A DNA stretch of 64,000 nucleotides, from positions 1-64,000 of the forward strand of contig JANYGZ010000080.1 of the NCBI GenBank assembly GCA_025362235.1, in the 5' to 3' direction. Shown here piece by piece: positions 19,636 to 29,608 of the stretch (position 1 is the stretch's first letter; every line of letters begins with the position of its first letter). Both the position numbers and the translations under genes were made by a program. The DNA is from Ferruginibacter sp. (GTDB taxonomy: Bacteria > Bacteroidota > Bacteroidia > Chitinophagales > Chitinophagaceae). Below the pieces are notes generated by a model. It saw only the letters and a list, made by a program, of their open reading frames with translations. It was not told the DNA's origin and ran no database searches.

Positions 19636-20265
19636 CTATAATTCATTCTTAACAGCCCTGGCTATTCGCCTTATTTTTTTTATCCATGTATTCCCAAACC
19701 CCCTGATATCAATTTTCTCCTGCGACAGTAAATATATAGCCCCGGCATTTAAATACTGAGCATTTAAAAATCCAAGTTTTTTAAAATCCTTTACACTCCA
19801 GTGTGATACATGGTTTTCAAATTCACTTTCATATAAATCTTGCCGGAAGAAATTTCTAGGAGTAGCTATAATTATTTTACTTCCTTGCCGTAATAATTGT
19901 TTTACTAAAACCAATGCTTCATTCTTATTAATATGCTCAATAATATCAATCATTAATACAAGGTCATATGCAGGAAGCTGTGTATACAGCTGTAAAATAT
20001 CTCCGAAATAAACCTTGTTATAAATATGCGGCAAATGAGGCAACATAAGGTCGGGATCTATTTCCACAGCATCAACAACAATACTGCTTTGTTCTTTTAA
20101 TGATTTGGCCGGGTCAATTTTCTTTGTGTTATCTATCCCCAGGTATTCGTGCAACAAAAAACCATATTTACCAAATCCCTTTCCTATATCCAAAATCTTT
20201 TTTGGTTGAAGTTTCTGAAGCAGGTGAATAATCGCCGGAGTTTGATCAATGAAAGAAGATGCCAT
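19636..20265 (-). CDS. Class I SAM-dependent methyltransferase
   Basis: KILDIGKGFGKYGFLLHEYL; YDLVLMIDIIEHINKNEALVLVKQLLRQG. Confidence 0.8.
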   Translation of the reverse strand: MASSFIDQTPAIIHLLQKLQPKKILDIGKGFGKYGFLLHEYLGIDNTKKIDPAKSLKEQSSIVVDAVEIDPDLMLPHLPHIYNKVYFGDILQLYTQLPAYDLVLMIDIIEHINKNEALVLVKQLLRQGSKIIIATPRNFFRQDLYESEFENHVSHWSVKDFKKLGFLNAQYLNAGAIYLLSQEKIDIRGFGNTWIKKIRRIARAVKNEL

Positions 20266-20444
20266 TTGTACTTAAATTACTTCCAAAACTTATGTTGCTT
20301 TTAATTATCAGCCAATTGGGTTATTTAAGAAGCTTAAACATAGCTGCTTAAAAACCATCCCCATATCCAGAATGCGTGAGATTTTAGAAAACTCTTGTAC
20401 TATTGAGTTCTACAATAGATATAAATTGCATCCTTTTCTGTAAT

Positions 20445-21632
20445 TTATCTATTCCATTCGGTTAATAAATCCATCGATGCAGTTTCCCAATTTCTATTTT
20501 CAAAATTTTTGTAGCGCATGGTTCTTTGACTCTTAATAACATTTAATTCAGTTAATGTTTTTTTAAATACCCATTCCGCATTATCGTTTTTATAATCGAT
20601 ACATACTCCATGACCTGGCAAGTTTCTTAATAACGTTTCCTGTGCGGGAGTATTTGTAGCTACCACAAATAGACCTGCCTGCAGGTAGGCCATTATTTTA
20701 TTTGATATAGCCAACTGATTATTTTCATCTTTTGCGGGTTCCAATGCTAAGCCAATATCATAATTATCCAGGCTATGATGTAATTCATTTTGTAGCATCG
20801 GTGGATGGATAATTATATTTGAAATCCCCTTTAACCATTTTTCATAAAATTCTGTGTCAAGATTTCCGACCAGGTGCAGTTCTACATTATCATTTGCCTT
20901 TTTTACAAAAGGCAATATTAATTCCAGCCCACGATCAGCATTAATATTTTGAGAAAACCAAACCATTTTCGCCGGTCCTTCAATCAGGTTGATTGGTACC
21001 GTAAAATCATCAAACGGAAAATAGTTTAATACAACAACCCAGTTTCCTTTGTCAAATTTCATATCCATTTTTACCCGTTGCATTATAAGTGGTGCAGCAA
21101 ATGAAACATAGTTCATCTTTGGTAAGGCTGCAACCATTAATTTTCTGGCAAGGGTTTGTAAATATTTATTATGCCCTTCACCCGCATGGTAATCTTCTAC
21201 ATCAAACCCAACTTTGCAGTTAAACTTTTTAGCAGCTTTTAATGCAGGCCAAATAGCTCCCGGGTTATGCCCAATTACCCAATCGGGTTTTGAGACTTTA
21301 TTGAGCGCTTTTATTATCAGGTTACTCCTCCGTGACACAGCTTGTGATAAAGCTGGAAACGGTAAGGAAATAAACTTTCCCATTATACGAAAAACTGTTT
21401 CTGTAACAACAGACCAGAGCCATATAAAATAAGGAGCCCGCCCTGCCGGAATTGAAATCACTTCTACACCCTTTAACTTTGTTATAAGCGCTTCATTTAT
21501 TTCTTTACTCCAGTTATCAAATTCAAAGCAAATTACTATTGGTTGAAAACCTGATTGCTTTGCTAAAAGAATTTCTTTATATAACCGTGGGTTGGTTGCA
21601 AGGCTATTTGTTGTGAGAAATAATATCTTCAA
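20445..21632 (-). CDS. Glycosyltransferase (GT4-like)
   Basis: MKILFLTTNSLATNPRLYKEILLAKQSGFQPIVICFE; GLALEPAKDENNQLAISNKIMAYLQAGLFVVATNTPAQ. Confidence 0.82.
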   Translation of the reverse strand: MKILFLTTNSLATNPRLYKEILLAKQSGFQPIVICFEFDNWSKEINEALITKLKGVEVISIPAGRAPYFIWLWSVVTETVFRIMGKFISLPFPALSQAVSRRSNLIIKALNKVSKPDWVIGHNPGAIWPALKAAKKFNCKVGFDVEDYHAGEGHNKYLQTLARKLMVAALPKMNYVSFAAPLIMQRVKMDMKFDKGNWVVVLNYFPFDDFTVPINLIEGPAKMVWFSQNINADRGLELILPFVKKANDNVELHLVGNLDTEFYEKWLKGISNIIIHPPMLQNELHHSLDNYDIGLALEPAKDENNQLAISNKIMAYLQAGLFVVATNTPAQETLLRNLPGHGVCIDYKNDNAEWVFKKTLTELNVIKSQRTMRYKNFENRNWETASMDLLTEWNR

Positions 21633-21861
21633 AAAAGTTTTATTTAATTTAAAATGCTACTTTTCCCAGTACCCCGCATTCGATTAATAAAGAATATTTT
21701 GTTCCATTGACTGTGATTTTAATATCACAATAGAATTACAAAATATTCCCATTTAATGTTCAAGACTAGCTACTACCATTACCTCCCTTAAGGCAGGAAA
21801 TTGCATGTAAAATGCTTATTGCTTTATTAACATTGTTTACCATAGAGTTTCAAAATGTGAA

Positions 21862-23223
21862 CTATAAAACCATGGTTTTTGCTGTGAGTAAACTGTTGTA
21901 CAGCAGCATTACTTTATTATAATTTTCATTTTGTGAAATTGCATTATAAGCAACATTTGAAAATTTAAAATTCAGGATGGCTTTAGTAAGGCTTTGGGTA
22001 TTACCTGCCCTGAATAATGAAGATTTCCTGGGATAAACATCAGCCAATTCCTTACAGCCTCCAATATCTGACGCTATTACATTACAGCCGCAACTTATTG
22101 CCTCATGAAAAACCAGCGGGCCAATCTCCACCCATTCAGATGGAATAATAGTGCAATGTGCCTGCTGCATTATGGAAGCAATTTCATTTTGATTTTTTCT
22201 GCCATGCCATATAATATCTGTTCTTTTAAGTGCAGCTTTTATTAAGCTGGCCAAGGCATCATCCGCAACCAGCATATCACCAATTATTTCCAAACGCCTT
22301 ATAGGTGATTCAACTAGTTTAATCCAAGTCTTCAACAAAGTATAGAAGCCTTTCTCCTTTTCAAACCGGCCAACAAATAAAAAACCAGTTACCAGGCTAT
22401 CAAGTCTCTTATCCTCAGTAGCAATCATTGATTTATTATTAAGAAAAAAATCGTTTACTCCATGCTTTAGAACAATAATTTTATTTGGCAAAACATTATT
22501 CAATAGAAGTATTTGTTGTACCTGATTTGAAAATACATGCCACTGCTGAATAGAATTATCAAACTTTTTAAACGCAGCAATGGATTGGCCTACTAAATAT
22601 TTAAGCCGCAAAGCCATTGGGGCAGATTGTGCTGCAACCAAAGGAATATAACTGGCATAAGCTTTTGATAAGAATAACGAAACTTTCCAGGAGCTATTTA
22701 TAAAACAGGCTGTACATTCCTCTGCAGTTGGTTCTTTGATACAATCTGTAAAAGTGTCGCCATACAACAGCGTATTTTTTATACAGGATAAAGGCAAATG
22801 ATAAGAAGCAACTACTTTAACCCCTGCACACTTTTGCAGAACAGCTTTTAATATGCCAAAGCCAATAGCCGAAGTAAATGCATGAAAATGCATTATATCC
22901 CATGATTGTTGAGGTAGTTTATCTATTAGATTTATCCACGATTGTATCCATTGATGCCTGTATTTTGTATAAATTTCTTCAGTACTTACATTTTTATTAA
23001 TTACTCCTATTACAGCTATATTATCAATTGTATACTTAACAGTTTGTATTTCTCCATCTTCATAAAAAATGGGGTGGTCAGTAAAAGCCTGTGTAGGCAT
23101 GCCTGCAATTACAGTAACGCAATGACCCTGCAATTGCAAAAAATTTGCAAGGCCGGCAATATACACTTCTGTACCTCCAAAATTGTAAGGATAAAAACTG
23201 TATGTGGGCATTAGTATATTCAT
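21862..23223 (-). CDS. Glycosyltransferase family 4
   Basis: YPYNFGGTEVYIAGLANFLQLQGHCVTVIAG; GFLFVGRFEKEKGFYTLLKTW; PLVFHEAISCGCNVIASDIGG. Confidence 0.9.
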   Translation of the reverse strand: MNILMPTYSFYPYNFGGTEVYIAGLANFLQLQGHCVTVIAGMPTQAFTDHPIFYEDGEIQTVKYTIDNIAVIGVINKNVSTEEIYTKYRHQWIQSWINLIDKLPQQSWDIMHFHAFTSAIGFGILKAVLQKCAGVKVVASYHLPLSCIKNTLLYGDTFTDCIKEPTAEECTACFINSSWKVSLFLSKAYASYIPLVAAQSAPMALRLKYLVGQSIAAFKKFDNSIQQWHVFSNQVQQILLLNNVLPNKIIVLKHGVNDFFLNNKSMIATEDKRLDSLVTGFLFVGRFEKEKGFYTLLKTWIKLVESPIRRLEIIGDMLVADDALASLIKAALKRTDIIWHGRKNQNEIASIMQQAHCTIIPSEWVEIGPLVFHEAISCGCNVIASDIGGCKELADVYPRKSSLFRAGNTQSLTKAILNFKFSNVAYNAISQNENYNKVMLLYNSLLTAKTMVL

Positions 23224-23245
23224 CTACGCTGTTTTTTACCGCTGG

Positions 23246-24151
23246 TTATTTAAAAAACCCAAATAGATAATTATAAAAGGAAAAACCCGTTTCTTTCATT
23301 ACACGTTTTACAGTTTTACTATTTTTAGTGCGCCCCCAATATTTAGTTAAGTTTACTGAATGCCTTTTCTGCATTTTCCGAAACAAATATTTTTTTTCTT
23401 TTGCAGATAGTGGCAACTCAACTTTTTCAAGTAATTCCTTAAAATATAAATACCCATATTTTAAATATCCTTCCTGGTTTTTATTTTCCTGCTGATCGTG
23501 GATACGGTAGTGAACAAACAATTTTGGTAAGAGAACAATAGGAGAAGCCGAAGCAAAACAAATATTGAAATACATATCCGATGCTACTCCAAATCTTGTA
23601 TCAAACCCTCCCGCATTTACAAATTTTTCCCGCCTGATTATAGTACCACTTGGACCAATGGAAAGATGTTGCCGTACAAAAAAATGCTCGTGTATAATTT
23701 TTTCACCTAGCCAACATGCCCATTCATTTTTACCTAATCCATCACTTCCATAGAGATAATACATTCCGAGGTCTGCTTCACTAAATCTTTCCATAGCTTC
23801 AACACAGTACGCAAGCCCAAAATCATACAAAGCATCATCAGAATCAACATATTTCAGGTACTTGCCTTTAGCATAAGAAGCTGCTTTATTTCTGTTTGCG
23901 TAATCGCCCAGGTTCTCTTTGTTCTGATAAACTTTTATTCTCGCATCATTTACCTCGTATCTTTTTGCAATCGAAAATGTAGCATCCCTTGAGCAATCAT
24001 CTACAATTATCAATTCAAAATTTTTATAAGTAGATGCCAATACACTTTCAATTGCCTCAGCAATATATTTTTCCCTGTTATAGGATGTCATTAATACGCT
24101 CACTAAAGGCTCAAAAGTATTCAAGTGCTCAGTTTCATTTATAAATCTCAA
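23246..24151 (-). CDS. Glycosyltransferase family 2 (paralogous N-terminus to 26322..27233)
   Basis: PLVSVLMTSYNREKYIAEAIESVLASTYKNFELIIVDDCS; KYVDSDD. Confidence 0.93.
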   Translation of the reverse strand: MRFINETEHLNTFEPLVSVLMTSYNREKYIAEAIESVLASTYKNFELIIVDDCSRDATFSIAKRYEVNDARIKVYQNKENLGDYANRNKAASYAKGKYLKYVDSDDALYDFGLAYCVEAMERFSEADLGMYYLYGSDGLGKNEWACWLGEKIIHEHFFVRQHLSIGPSGTIIRREKFVNAGGFDTRFGVASDMYFNICFASASPIVLLPKLFVHYRIHDQQENKNQEGYLKYGYLYFKELLEKVELPLSAKEKKYLFRKMQKRHSVNLTKYWGRTKNSKTVKRVMKETGFSFYNYLFGFFK

Positions 24152-24158
24152 CTCAGTA

Positions 24159-24980
24159 TTACTTGTATTGCCGGTTTACTATCCAGATGTTATTTTCGGG
24201 AATTTCGTTCTTATCATTTATAAGTTTATTGCCGGCAACAGTAAAAAAATCAAACCCTTTTTGGTCAAAAAAAAGTTGCAATTGTGCAAAACATACTTCT
24301 GAAAGAAAGTTGAATTCAAGTATAATATTCTTAATGTTTATTTTATCAAAAGGGAAATTTTTCAGCACAGCAAATTCATTTCCTTCAATATCAATTTTAA
24401 GCAAATCTACCTGGCAGATATTGTTTGATTGAAGTAAAAAATCAAGAGGACAGCATATAACAGCAATACTCCCGGTATTTGCATTTGACACAAAAGTGGT
24501 ACCCAAATTATTCTGAACAGGTAACTGTAAAAAAACCTGGCTGAAAATTTCGCCGATGGCTGCATTAATTACTGTAACATTGCCTGTCAGTTTATTGATA
24601 GCAAGATTATTCATTAACCTTGACACAACTTTGTAGTTGGGTTCTACAGCAAAAACCTTTACTTTTTCATTCGAGTATTTTATCTGGCAACTATACAATC
24701 CAAAATTTGCACCAACATCTATAAAAATTCCGCCATTTTTTAAAAGACGTTTCCCCAGTTCAATTGATCCCTGTTCATAGTTTCCGTCTTCAATCATTAT
24801 TCTTGTTATCCAGTCATTGGCATCCAATTTAAATACTACGCCTTCGCTGTTTTTTATGCTAATACCATCCCGAAAAAATAACCTGCCCAGGTAATTTTCT
24901 ATCCTGATTTTGGCTGGATGTTGCGGACATAATAAATACCATTTAAAAAATTTACCGGCAAATGAAACAGGTATGTACAT
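24159..24980 (-). CDS. FkbM family methyltransferase
   Basis: GGIFIDVGANFGLYSCQIKYSNEKVKVFAVEPN...VDLLKIDIEGNEFAVLKNF. Confidence 0.9.
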   Translation of the reverse strand: MYIPVSFAGKFFKWYLLCPQHPAKIRIENYLGRLFFRDGISIKNSEGVVFKLDANDWITRIMIEDGNYEQGSIELGKRLLKNGGIFIDVGANFGLYSCQIKYSNEKVKVFAVEPNYKVVSRLMNNLAINKLTGNVTVINAAIGEIFSQVFLQLPVQNNLGTTFVSNANTGSIAVICCPLDFLLQSNNICQVDLLKIDIEGNEFAVLKNFPFDKINIKNIILEFNFLSEVCFAQLQLFFDQKGFDFFTVAGNKLINDKNEIPENNIWIVNRQYK

Positions 24981-25074
24981 ATAAACTAAATATTATCCGG
25001 ATAGCTTTTATGGCAGATGCAACATTAAATATTTGAGCAATCTGTAGTTAAACTCAAATACTATGGGTTAAAAA

Positions 25075-25200
25075 CCTATAGGTTGAAGAAGGACTGAAAG
25101 TCCATATGGAGGCTTCGCCATTCTTCTTATTGTGTTATCAAAGCGATTGTTAGAAGTTTGTAGAAGCTAAAGCCTTGGACTAAAGTCCATAGCTTGAAAC
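25075..25200. repeat. Intergenic palindrome-rich element (GGACTGAAAGTCC, GGACTAAAGTCC, CCTATAGG)
   Basis: GGACTGAAAGTCC at 25091-25103; GGACTAAAGTCC at 25177-25188 within AAGCTA...TAGCTT flanks. Confidence 0.6.
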
Positions 25201-25222
25201 TAACGTGTTGTGACCAGTCAAT

Positions 25223-26224
25223 TCATTTATTTGCTGCCTTATATATCTTACTGATTATTTCAACAGTTTTTAATCCTTCGAAAGCACTTGTTGTAATTGA
25301 TGCATTGTTATTTAACACATCAATTACATTATCATACACTTTATCATGGTTGCTCATTGACCCAACATAATTTCCATAATTGTTAGGTGTACTACCCGCT
25401 GGCAAATGCTCAATTTTATAACCATCTATATTTTGATATTCCAGTTCATTTAAATATTGCCCGCCAATTTTTACTGTTCCTTTATCACCAAAAACTGTCA
25501 GGGATCCTTCCATGTTTTTTTGAAAACTATTAACTGTATAATTGATAGTACCGATTGCGCCATTGACTAATTTTATTATTACCACACCGGTATCTTCAAA
25601 TGCTATAACATCCTCATGCAAGTAATTGCCGGTAAATGCCTGCACTTCTTCAATATCACCAAGTATCCAGTAAAGCAGATCTATAAAATGACTAAACTGT
25701 GTAAAAAGTGTACCCCCGTCAAGTTCCATCGTTCCCCGCCACGAATCCTTGTAATATTCAGTTTTCCTGCTCCAGAAGCAATTTAATTGAAAACTATTTA
25801 TTTTCCCCAATCTTCCCTCGCCCACTATTTTTTTCAAAGCCGCCACAGGTGGATTAAACCGGTTCTGCTTAATGGAAAATAAACGCCGGTTAGATTTTTC
25901 TGCGGCTTGTATCATTTCACCACAGTCTTTTACACTAATAGCCATTGGTTTTTCGCACAACACATGAAACCCGGCCTGGAGGCTCTTGATAGAGTGCTCT
26001 GCATGCAACCCGTTTGGTGAACAAACAGCAATAACATCAGTATCCCTTTCGTGTTGCAACAAATCTTCCAGTGTGTAATATGCATTCGCAGCATATTTTT
26101 CAGCCAGGACATCTGCCTTTTCTTTCACCACATCGCATACGGCCAGTAATTTCCCTTTATTGAATATATGTTCTGCATGCCTTTCCGCTACTCTTCCACA
26201 GCCAATAATTACAAACTTCATCAT
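25223..26224 (-). CDS. Gfo/Idh/MocA family oxidoreductase
   Basis: KFVIIGCGRVAERHAEHI, VCSPNGLHAEHSIKSLQAGFHVLCEKPMAI, DGGTLFTQFSHFIDLL. Confidence 0.95.
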   Translation of the reverse strand: MMKFVIIGCGRVAERHAEHIFNKGKLLAVCDVVKEKADVLAEKYAANAYYTLEDLLQHERDTDVIAVCSPNGLHAEHSIKSLQAGFHVLCEKPMAISVKDCGEMIQAAEKSNRRLFSIKQNRFNPPVAALKKIVGEGRLGKINSFQLNCFWSRKTEYYKDSWRGTMELDGGTLFTQFSHFIDLLYWILGDIEEVQAFTGNYLHEDVIAFEDTGVVIIKLVNGAIGTINYTVNSFQKNMEGSLTVFGDKGTVKIGGQYLNELEYQNIDGYKIEHLPAGSTPNNYGNYVGSMSNHDKVYDNVIDVLNNNASITTSAFEGLKTVEIISKIYKAANK

Positions 26225-26321
26225 AGTTCTTTTTTGCTTCGTGATTTTGCTGCTGATATACCTATTCCAATTGCTGATAAACTAACCAAAGGGGAAATTG
26301 ATTTATACAAATTCACAATAA

Positions 26322-27233
26322 TTAAACTGAATGGTAAAAATTTTTCTTAACCATCCTGTATGGTAAAAATCCTTTTGTTAATTGCAATAAATTAAAGTCA
26401 GATTCTTTGAAAATAGTATATGCTGTTTTCAAATGGCCCTTTTTTAGCGCCAGCATTAAAATATCTCTTGCATGTTTCCATTGAAGCCGGTTTTTTATAA
26501 TAGTAATATCTTCAGGTTTCAAAGGGCAATTTTTGTTACTTAAGGATGCCATAAAAACAGGATAAGATAAACGTAAATAGGAGTAATCATTATGCCCGTA
26601 ATGATATTCCTGTTGAGTATGGCGTCGCCATACTACAACACCGGGTTCAATCTTCACAACTGGGTAAATAGCTGAGAGCTTCAACCACATTTCCGTATCA
26701 CTTATGTAACGTTCATTTGCAAATCCATTCAGGGCCACAAAAGTGTCCCTTCTAATAATAGCCCCAATTGGGCCGTAACTTAAAATTCTTAGACCAAAAT
26801 AATGATCCATATATGCCTGTTCAGAACTAACCAATTGCGGGTATACTGTATTCTCTTCAAAGTCAAATTGCGATATGCCGAGAGCAGCTTCGGGATGTGC
26901 TTCCATTGCTGATACCATTTTATATAATCCACCCTGGCTAATGGTATCATCTGAATCAACATATTTTATGTACTTTCCTTTTGAGTAAGATGCAGCGGTA
27001 TTTCTATTTGGGTAATCCCCTGAATTTACCGGATTTACAAATACTTTTATCCTGTTATCTTTATCTGCATAACGTCGGGCAATTTGAACAGTAGTATCTG
27101 TTGATGCATCATCTGATATGATTAATTCAAAATCCGCATGGGTAGATGCCAACACACTTTCAATAGCTTCGGCAATATATTTTTCCCTGTTATAGGATGT
27201 CATCAATACACTTACAAGCGGACTTTCAGGCAT
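26322..27233 (-). CDS. Glycosyltransferase family 2 (paralogous N-terminus to 23246..24151)
   Basis: PLVSVLMTSYNREKYIAEAIESVLASTHADFELIISDDASTD; KYVDSDD. Confidence 0.93.
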   Translation of the reverse strand: MPESPLVSVLMTSYNREKYIAEAIESVLASTHADFELIISDDASTDTTVQIARRYADKDNRIKVFVNPVNSGDYPNRNTAASYSKGKYIKYVDSDDTISQGGLYKMVSAMEAHPEAALGISQFDFEENTVYPQLVSSEQAYMDHYFGLRILSYGPIGAIIRRDTFVALNGFANERYISDTEMWLKLSAIYPVVKIEPGVVVWRRHTQQEYHYGHNDYSYLRLSYPVFMASLSNKNCPLKPEDITIIKNRLQWKHARDILMLALKKGHLKTAYTIFKESDFNLLQLTKGFLPYRMVKKNFYHSV

Positions 27234-27234
27234 G

Positions 27235-28392
27235 CTACTTAAAATTTCTGATAGATTTAGTCAATATATTGAGCAACCATTTTTGATCAAGCAGGGAACC
27301 ATATACCCTTTTTGCTTTTTTACTTTCTAAAGGTTTTAAAAAAGTTGTATAAATTTCTGCTTCAATCAATTTGGTATTTTTATAGGGATCAAATAGCTCA
27401 CTTGATATAGCAATGGAATTGTTCCTGATATTGGAGCACAAACTATTATTTTGAATTAATCCTTCAATGCAATCAGCATAAAAAGCAGGGACATTGTTAC
27501 GAATTTTAAACCCTGTAATACCATCATTAACCAACTCCTGAATACCTCCTTCCATATCATTAACAATGGGAACCACACCCGCCTTCATTGCTTCAATTAG
27601 TGAAACCGGCATACCTTCTGCTGATGATGGAAGAATAAAATAATCCATATTTTGAAGAAGTGATAAAACAGCCTCATTGTCTATTTGTCCATAAAATTTT
27701 ACCGAACTGGCGTCGGGCCAATCAACCTTACAATTGTTATTGCTTTTATTATCTCCAACAATATGCCAGTTAAGCTGTATATTTTTTTTCCTCAGTAAAC
27801 TATCTACCACGGGTAACAAATGATACCCCTTATCTTCACTAAGCCTTCCATTAAAAACAATATTGTTATTGTACACTTCCTTTTTAGGGTAAGTGAAAGA
27901 AGGAACAGGAAAACGCAAATAATAGATATCTGCTTTTCGTTCAGGTAATACCACATTTAATTTTATAGCAATGCTGTTTGTTATTGCAATAAAGCTATTA
28001 ATTGATGGCTCGTGCAATTTTGCCAATTGATAATAATAACTGTAATCTCCATGTACAAAATTGATGACCCTGTTCTGTAATCCCAGTTGACTCACCATCC
28101 CCAATTCGAGCCAATCGTGAGCAACAATAATAGCCTGCTCATTTGGAATGAATACAGATAATTGAGTACAGGTATAATAAAAATTCCATTGGGGTGAATA
28201 ATAAAAAACTTTTTCTGTTGTTGCTCCTTCAAAGTGTTGTATAGAAAAAAAAGGAGCCTGTTCTTTATTAATCGTATAAATTATATGGTTTTCAATTAAT
28301 GGATTAGCAGAATATTGCAGCAGGTTCCTGATAACTGAAAGTACCCCACCTACCTTTCCATTGTGAAAATGATATACTTGTATCTTATTCAC
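27235..28392 (-). CDS. Glycosyltransferase family 4
   Basis: NNIVFNGRLSEDKGYHLLPVVDSLL; FILPSSAEGMPVSLIEAMKAGVVPIVNDMEGG. Confidence 0.92.
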   Translation of the reverse strand: MNKIQVYHFHNGKVGGVLSVIRNLLQYSANPLIENHIIYTINKEQAPFFSIQHFEGATTEKVFYYSPQWNFYYTCTQLSVFIPNEQAIIVAHDWLELGMVSQLGLQNRVINFVHGDYSYYYQLAKLHEPSINSFIAITNSIAIKLNVVLPERKADIYYLRFPVPSFTYPKKEVYNNNIVFNGRLSEDKGYHLLPVVDSLLRKKNIQLNWHIVGDNKSNNNCKVDWPDASSVKFYGQIDNEAVLSLLQNMDYFILPSSAEGMPVSLIEAMKAGVVPIVNDMEGGIQELVNDGITGFKIRNNVPAFYADCIEGLIQNNSLCSNIRNNSIAISSELFDPYKNTKLIEAEIYTTFLKPLESKKAKRVYGSLLDQKWLLNILTKSIRNFK

Positions 28393-29606
28393 TTTTGTTC
28401 AGCTATTAGTTGGCTGTAATAATTAACAAATTTATCTACTGCAAATGCTGCGTCGTATTTTGTCAAAACACGTTCACGGGCATTCATTGAAAGCAGATAT
28501 CTCAATTTATTATCCTCAATTAATTTTTTCAGTGCCGTATATATTTCCGAATAATTTTCTGGGTCTATAAGCAGGCCGCTTTTGTTATTTTGCAAAATGT
28601 CTTTCATGCCACCCACCTTGCTGCCAACAACAGCTTTACCAGCAGCCATTGCTTCAATACAGGTATAAGAAAAACTTTCAAACAAACTCGGCAGAAGAAT
28701 TATCTCCGAATTTTTTATTGAAGCGGGGATTTTTTCATAATTCATTCCATCTAAAAATTCTACCCTTTTAATAACAGGGTATAATGTTTTTTTTATCCAT
28801 CGCTTCATACTGGTTCCAGGGTAAGGGCCGCCACCATCATCTCCAATAACCCTAAATTGCCAATCGGGGTATTCTTTCAATATTTTTTTCATTGCTTTTG
28901 TAGCATTCACTAATCCTTTAAGCACATTTAAGCGGCCAAAAAAAACAATCCTTTTATGAGAAATTTCTTTTAAAACCGGAATTTGTAAAAACTCCGGCGG
29001 CGGAAAAAAAATATTTGGAATAACTTTAATCTTTTTTTCCGGAAAGTTCCAATGTTTTACAGCCCAACTTTTCATTGCTTCAGAAGGTGCTGTTACGCCA
29101 TCTGCCAATTGTGCGAACTGGTATTCAAAGTCGCTCTCCTTTTTGTAACTACCCCAATAACCCAAGTCCCATTTAAGCCTACGCAACCCGCCCAGAAAAA
29201 AACGAAGTTTAACAAAGAAAGGAGTATACCTTTTCTTTAAATTTTCTACTAAATAATTGGGAGCATGTAGCCGGATTACCAGGGGCACTTGAGGGTATCT
29301 CCTTTTTATTCCCCATGCATCCCTATTTATCTCGGCACTTTCTATCAAATCAAATTTTGCCTCACCCTGGTATATTTCATACACAGGCACCACTTCATTT
29401 CTAAAATCATTAACGTTATCGCATTTTATCAAATGCACCCAGTACCCACTTGTATATTCAGTAAAATTCCTGGTGCTGCTTCCTGCAAATACATGTACAT
29501 CAAAACCCTTAGATGCTACCGCGGCGGCTATTTGTTGCACATAAGTGCCTATCCCTCCTCTGCCGTTATCAATTGGATATTCATACGAAATATAAGCAAT
29601 GCGCAT
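28389..29606 (-). CDS. Glycosyltransferase family 4
   Basis: GRGGIGTYVQQIAAAVASKGFDVHVFAG; RIVFFGRLNVLKGLVNATKAM; LLPSLFESFSYTCIEAMAAGKAVVGSKVGG. Confidence 0.95.
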   Translation of the reverse strand: MRIAYISYEYPIDNGRGGIGTYVQQIAAAVASKGFDVHVFAGSSTRNFTEYTSGYWVHLIKCDNVNDFRNEVVPVYEIYQGEAKFDLIESAEINRDAWGIKRRYPQVPLVIRLHAPNYLVENLKKRYTPFFVKLRFFLGGLRRLKWDLGYWGSYKKESDFEYQFAQLADGVTAPSEAMKSWAVKHWNFPEKKIKVIPNIFFPPPEFLQIPVLKEISHKRIVFFGRLNVLKGLVNATKAMKKILKEYPDWQFRVIGDDGGGPYPGTSMKRWIKKTLYPVIKRVEFLDGMNYEKIPASIKNSEIILLPSLFESFSYTCIEAMAAGKAVVGSKVGGMKDILQNNKSGLLIDPENYSEIYTALKKLIEDNKLRYLLSMNARERVLTKYDAAFAVDKFVNYYSQLIAEQK

Positions 29607-29608
29607 TC

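Noticed and set aside
21712-21729. TGTGATTTTAATATCACA as a CRP-type site
   Set aside because: TGTGA/TCACA arms are separated by 8 nt rather than the canonical 6, it is AT-rich and no CRP-type regulator is known here; may be chance.
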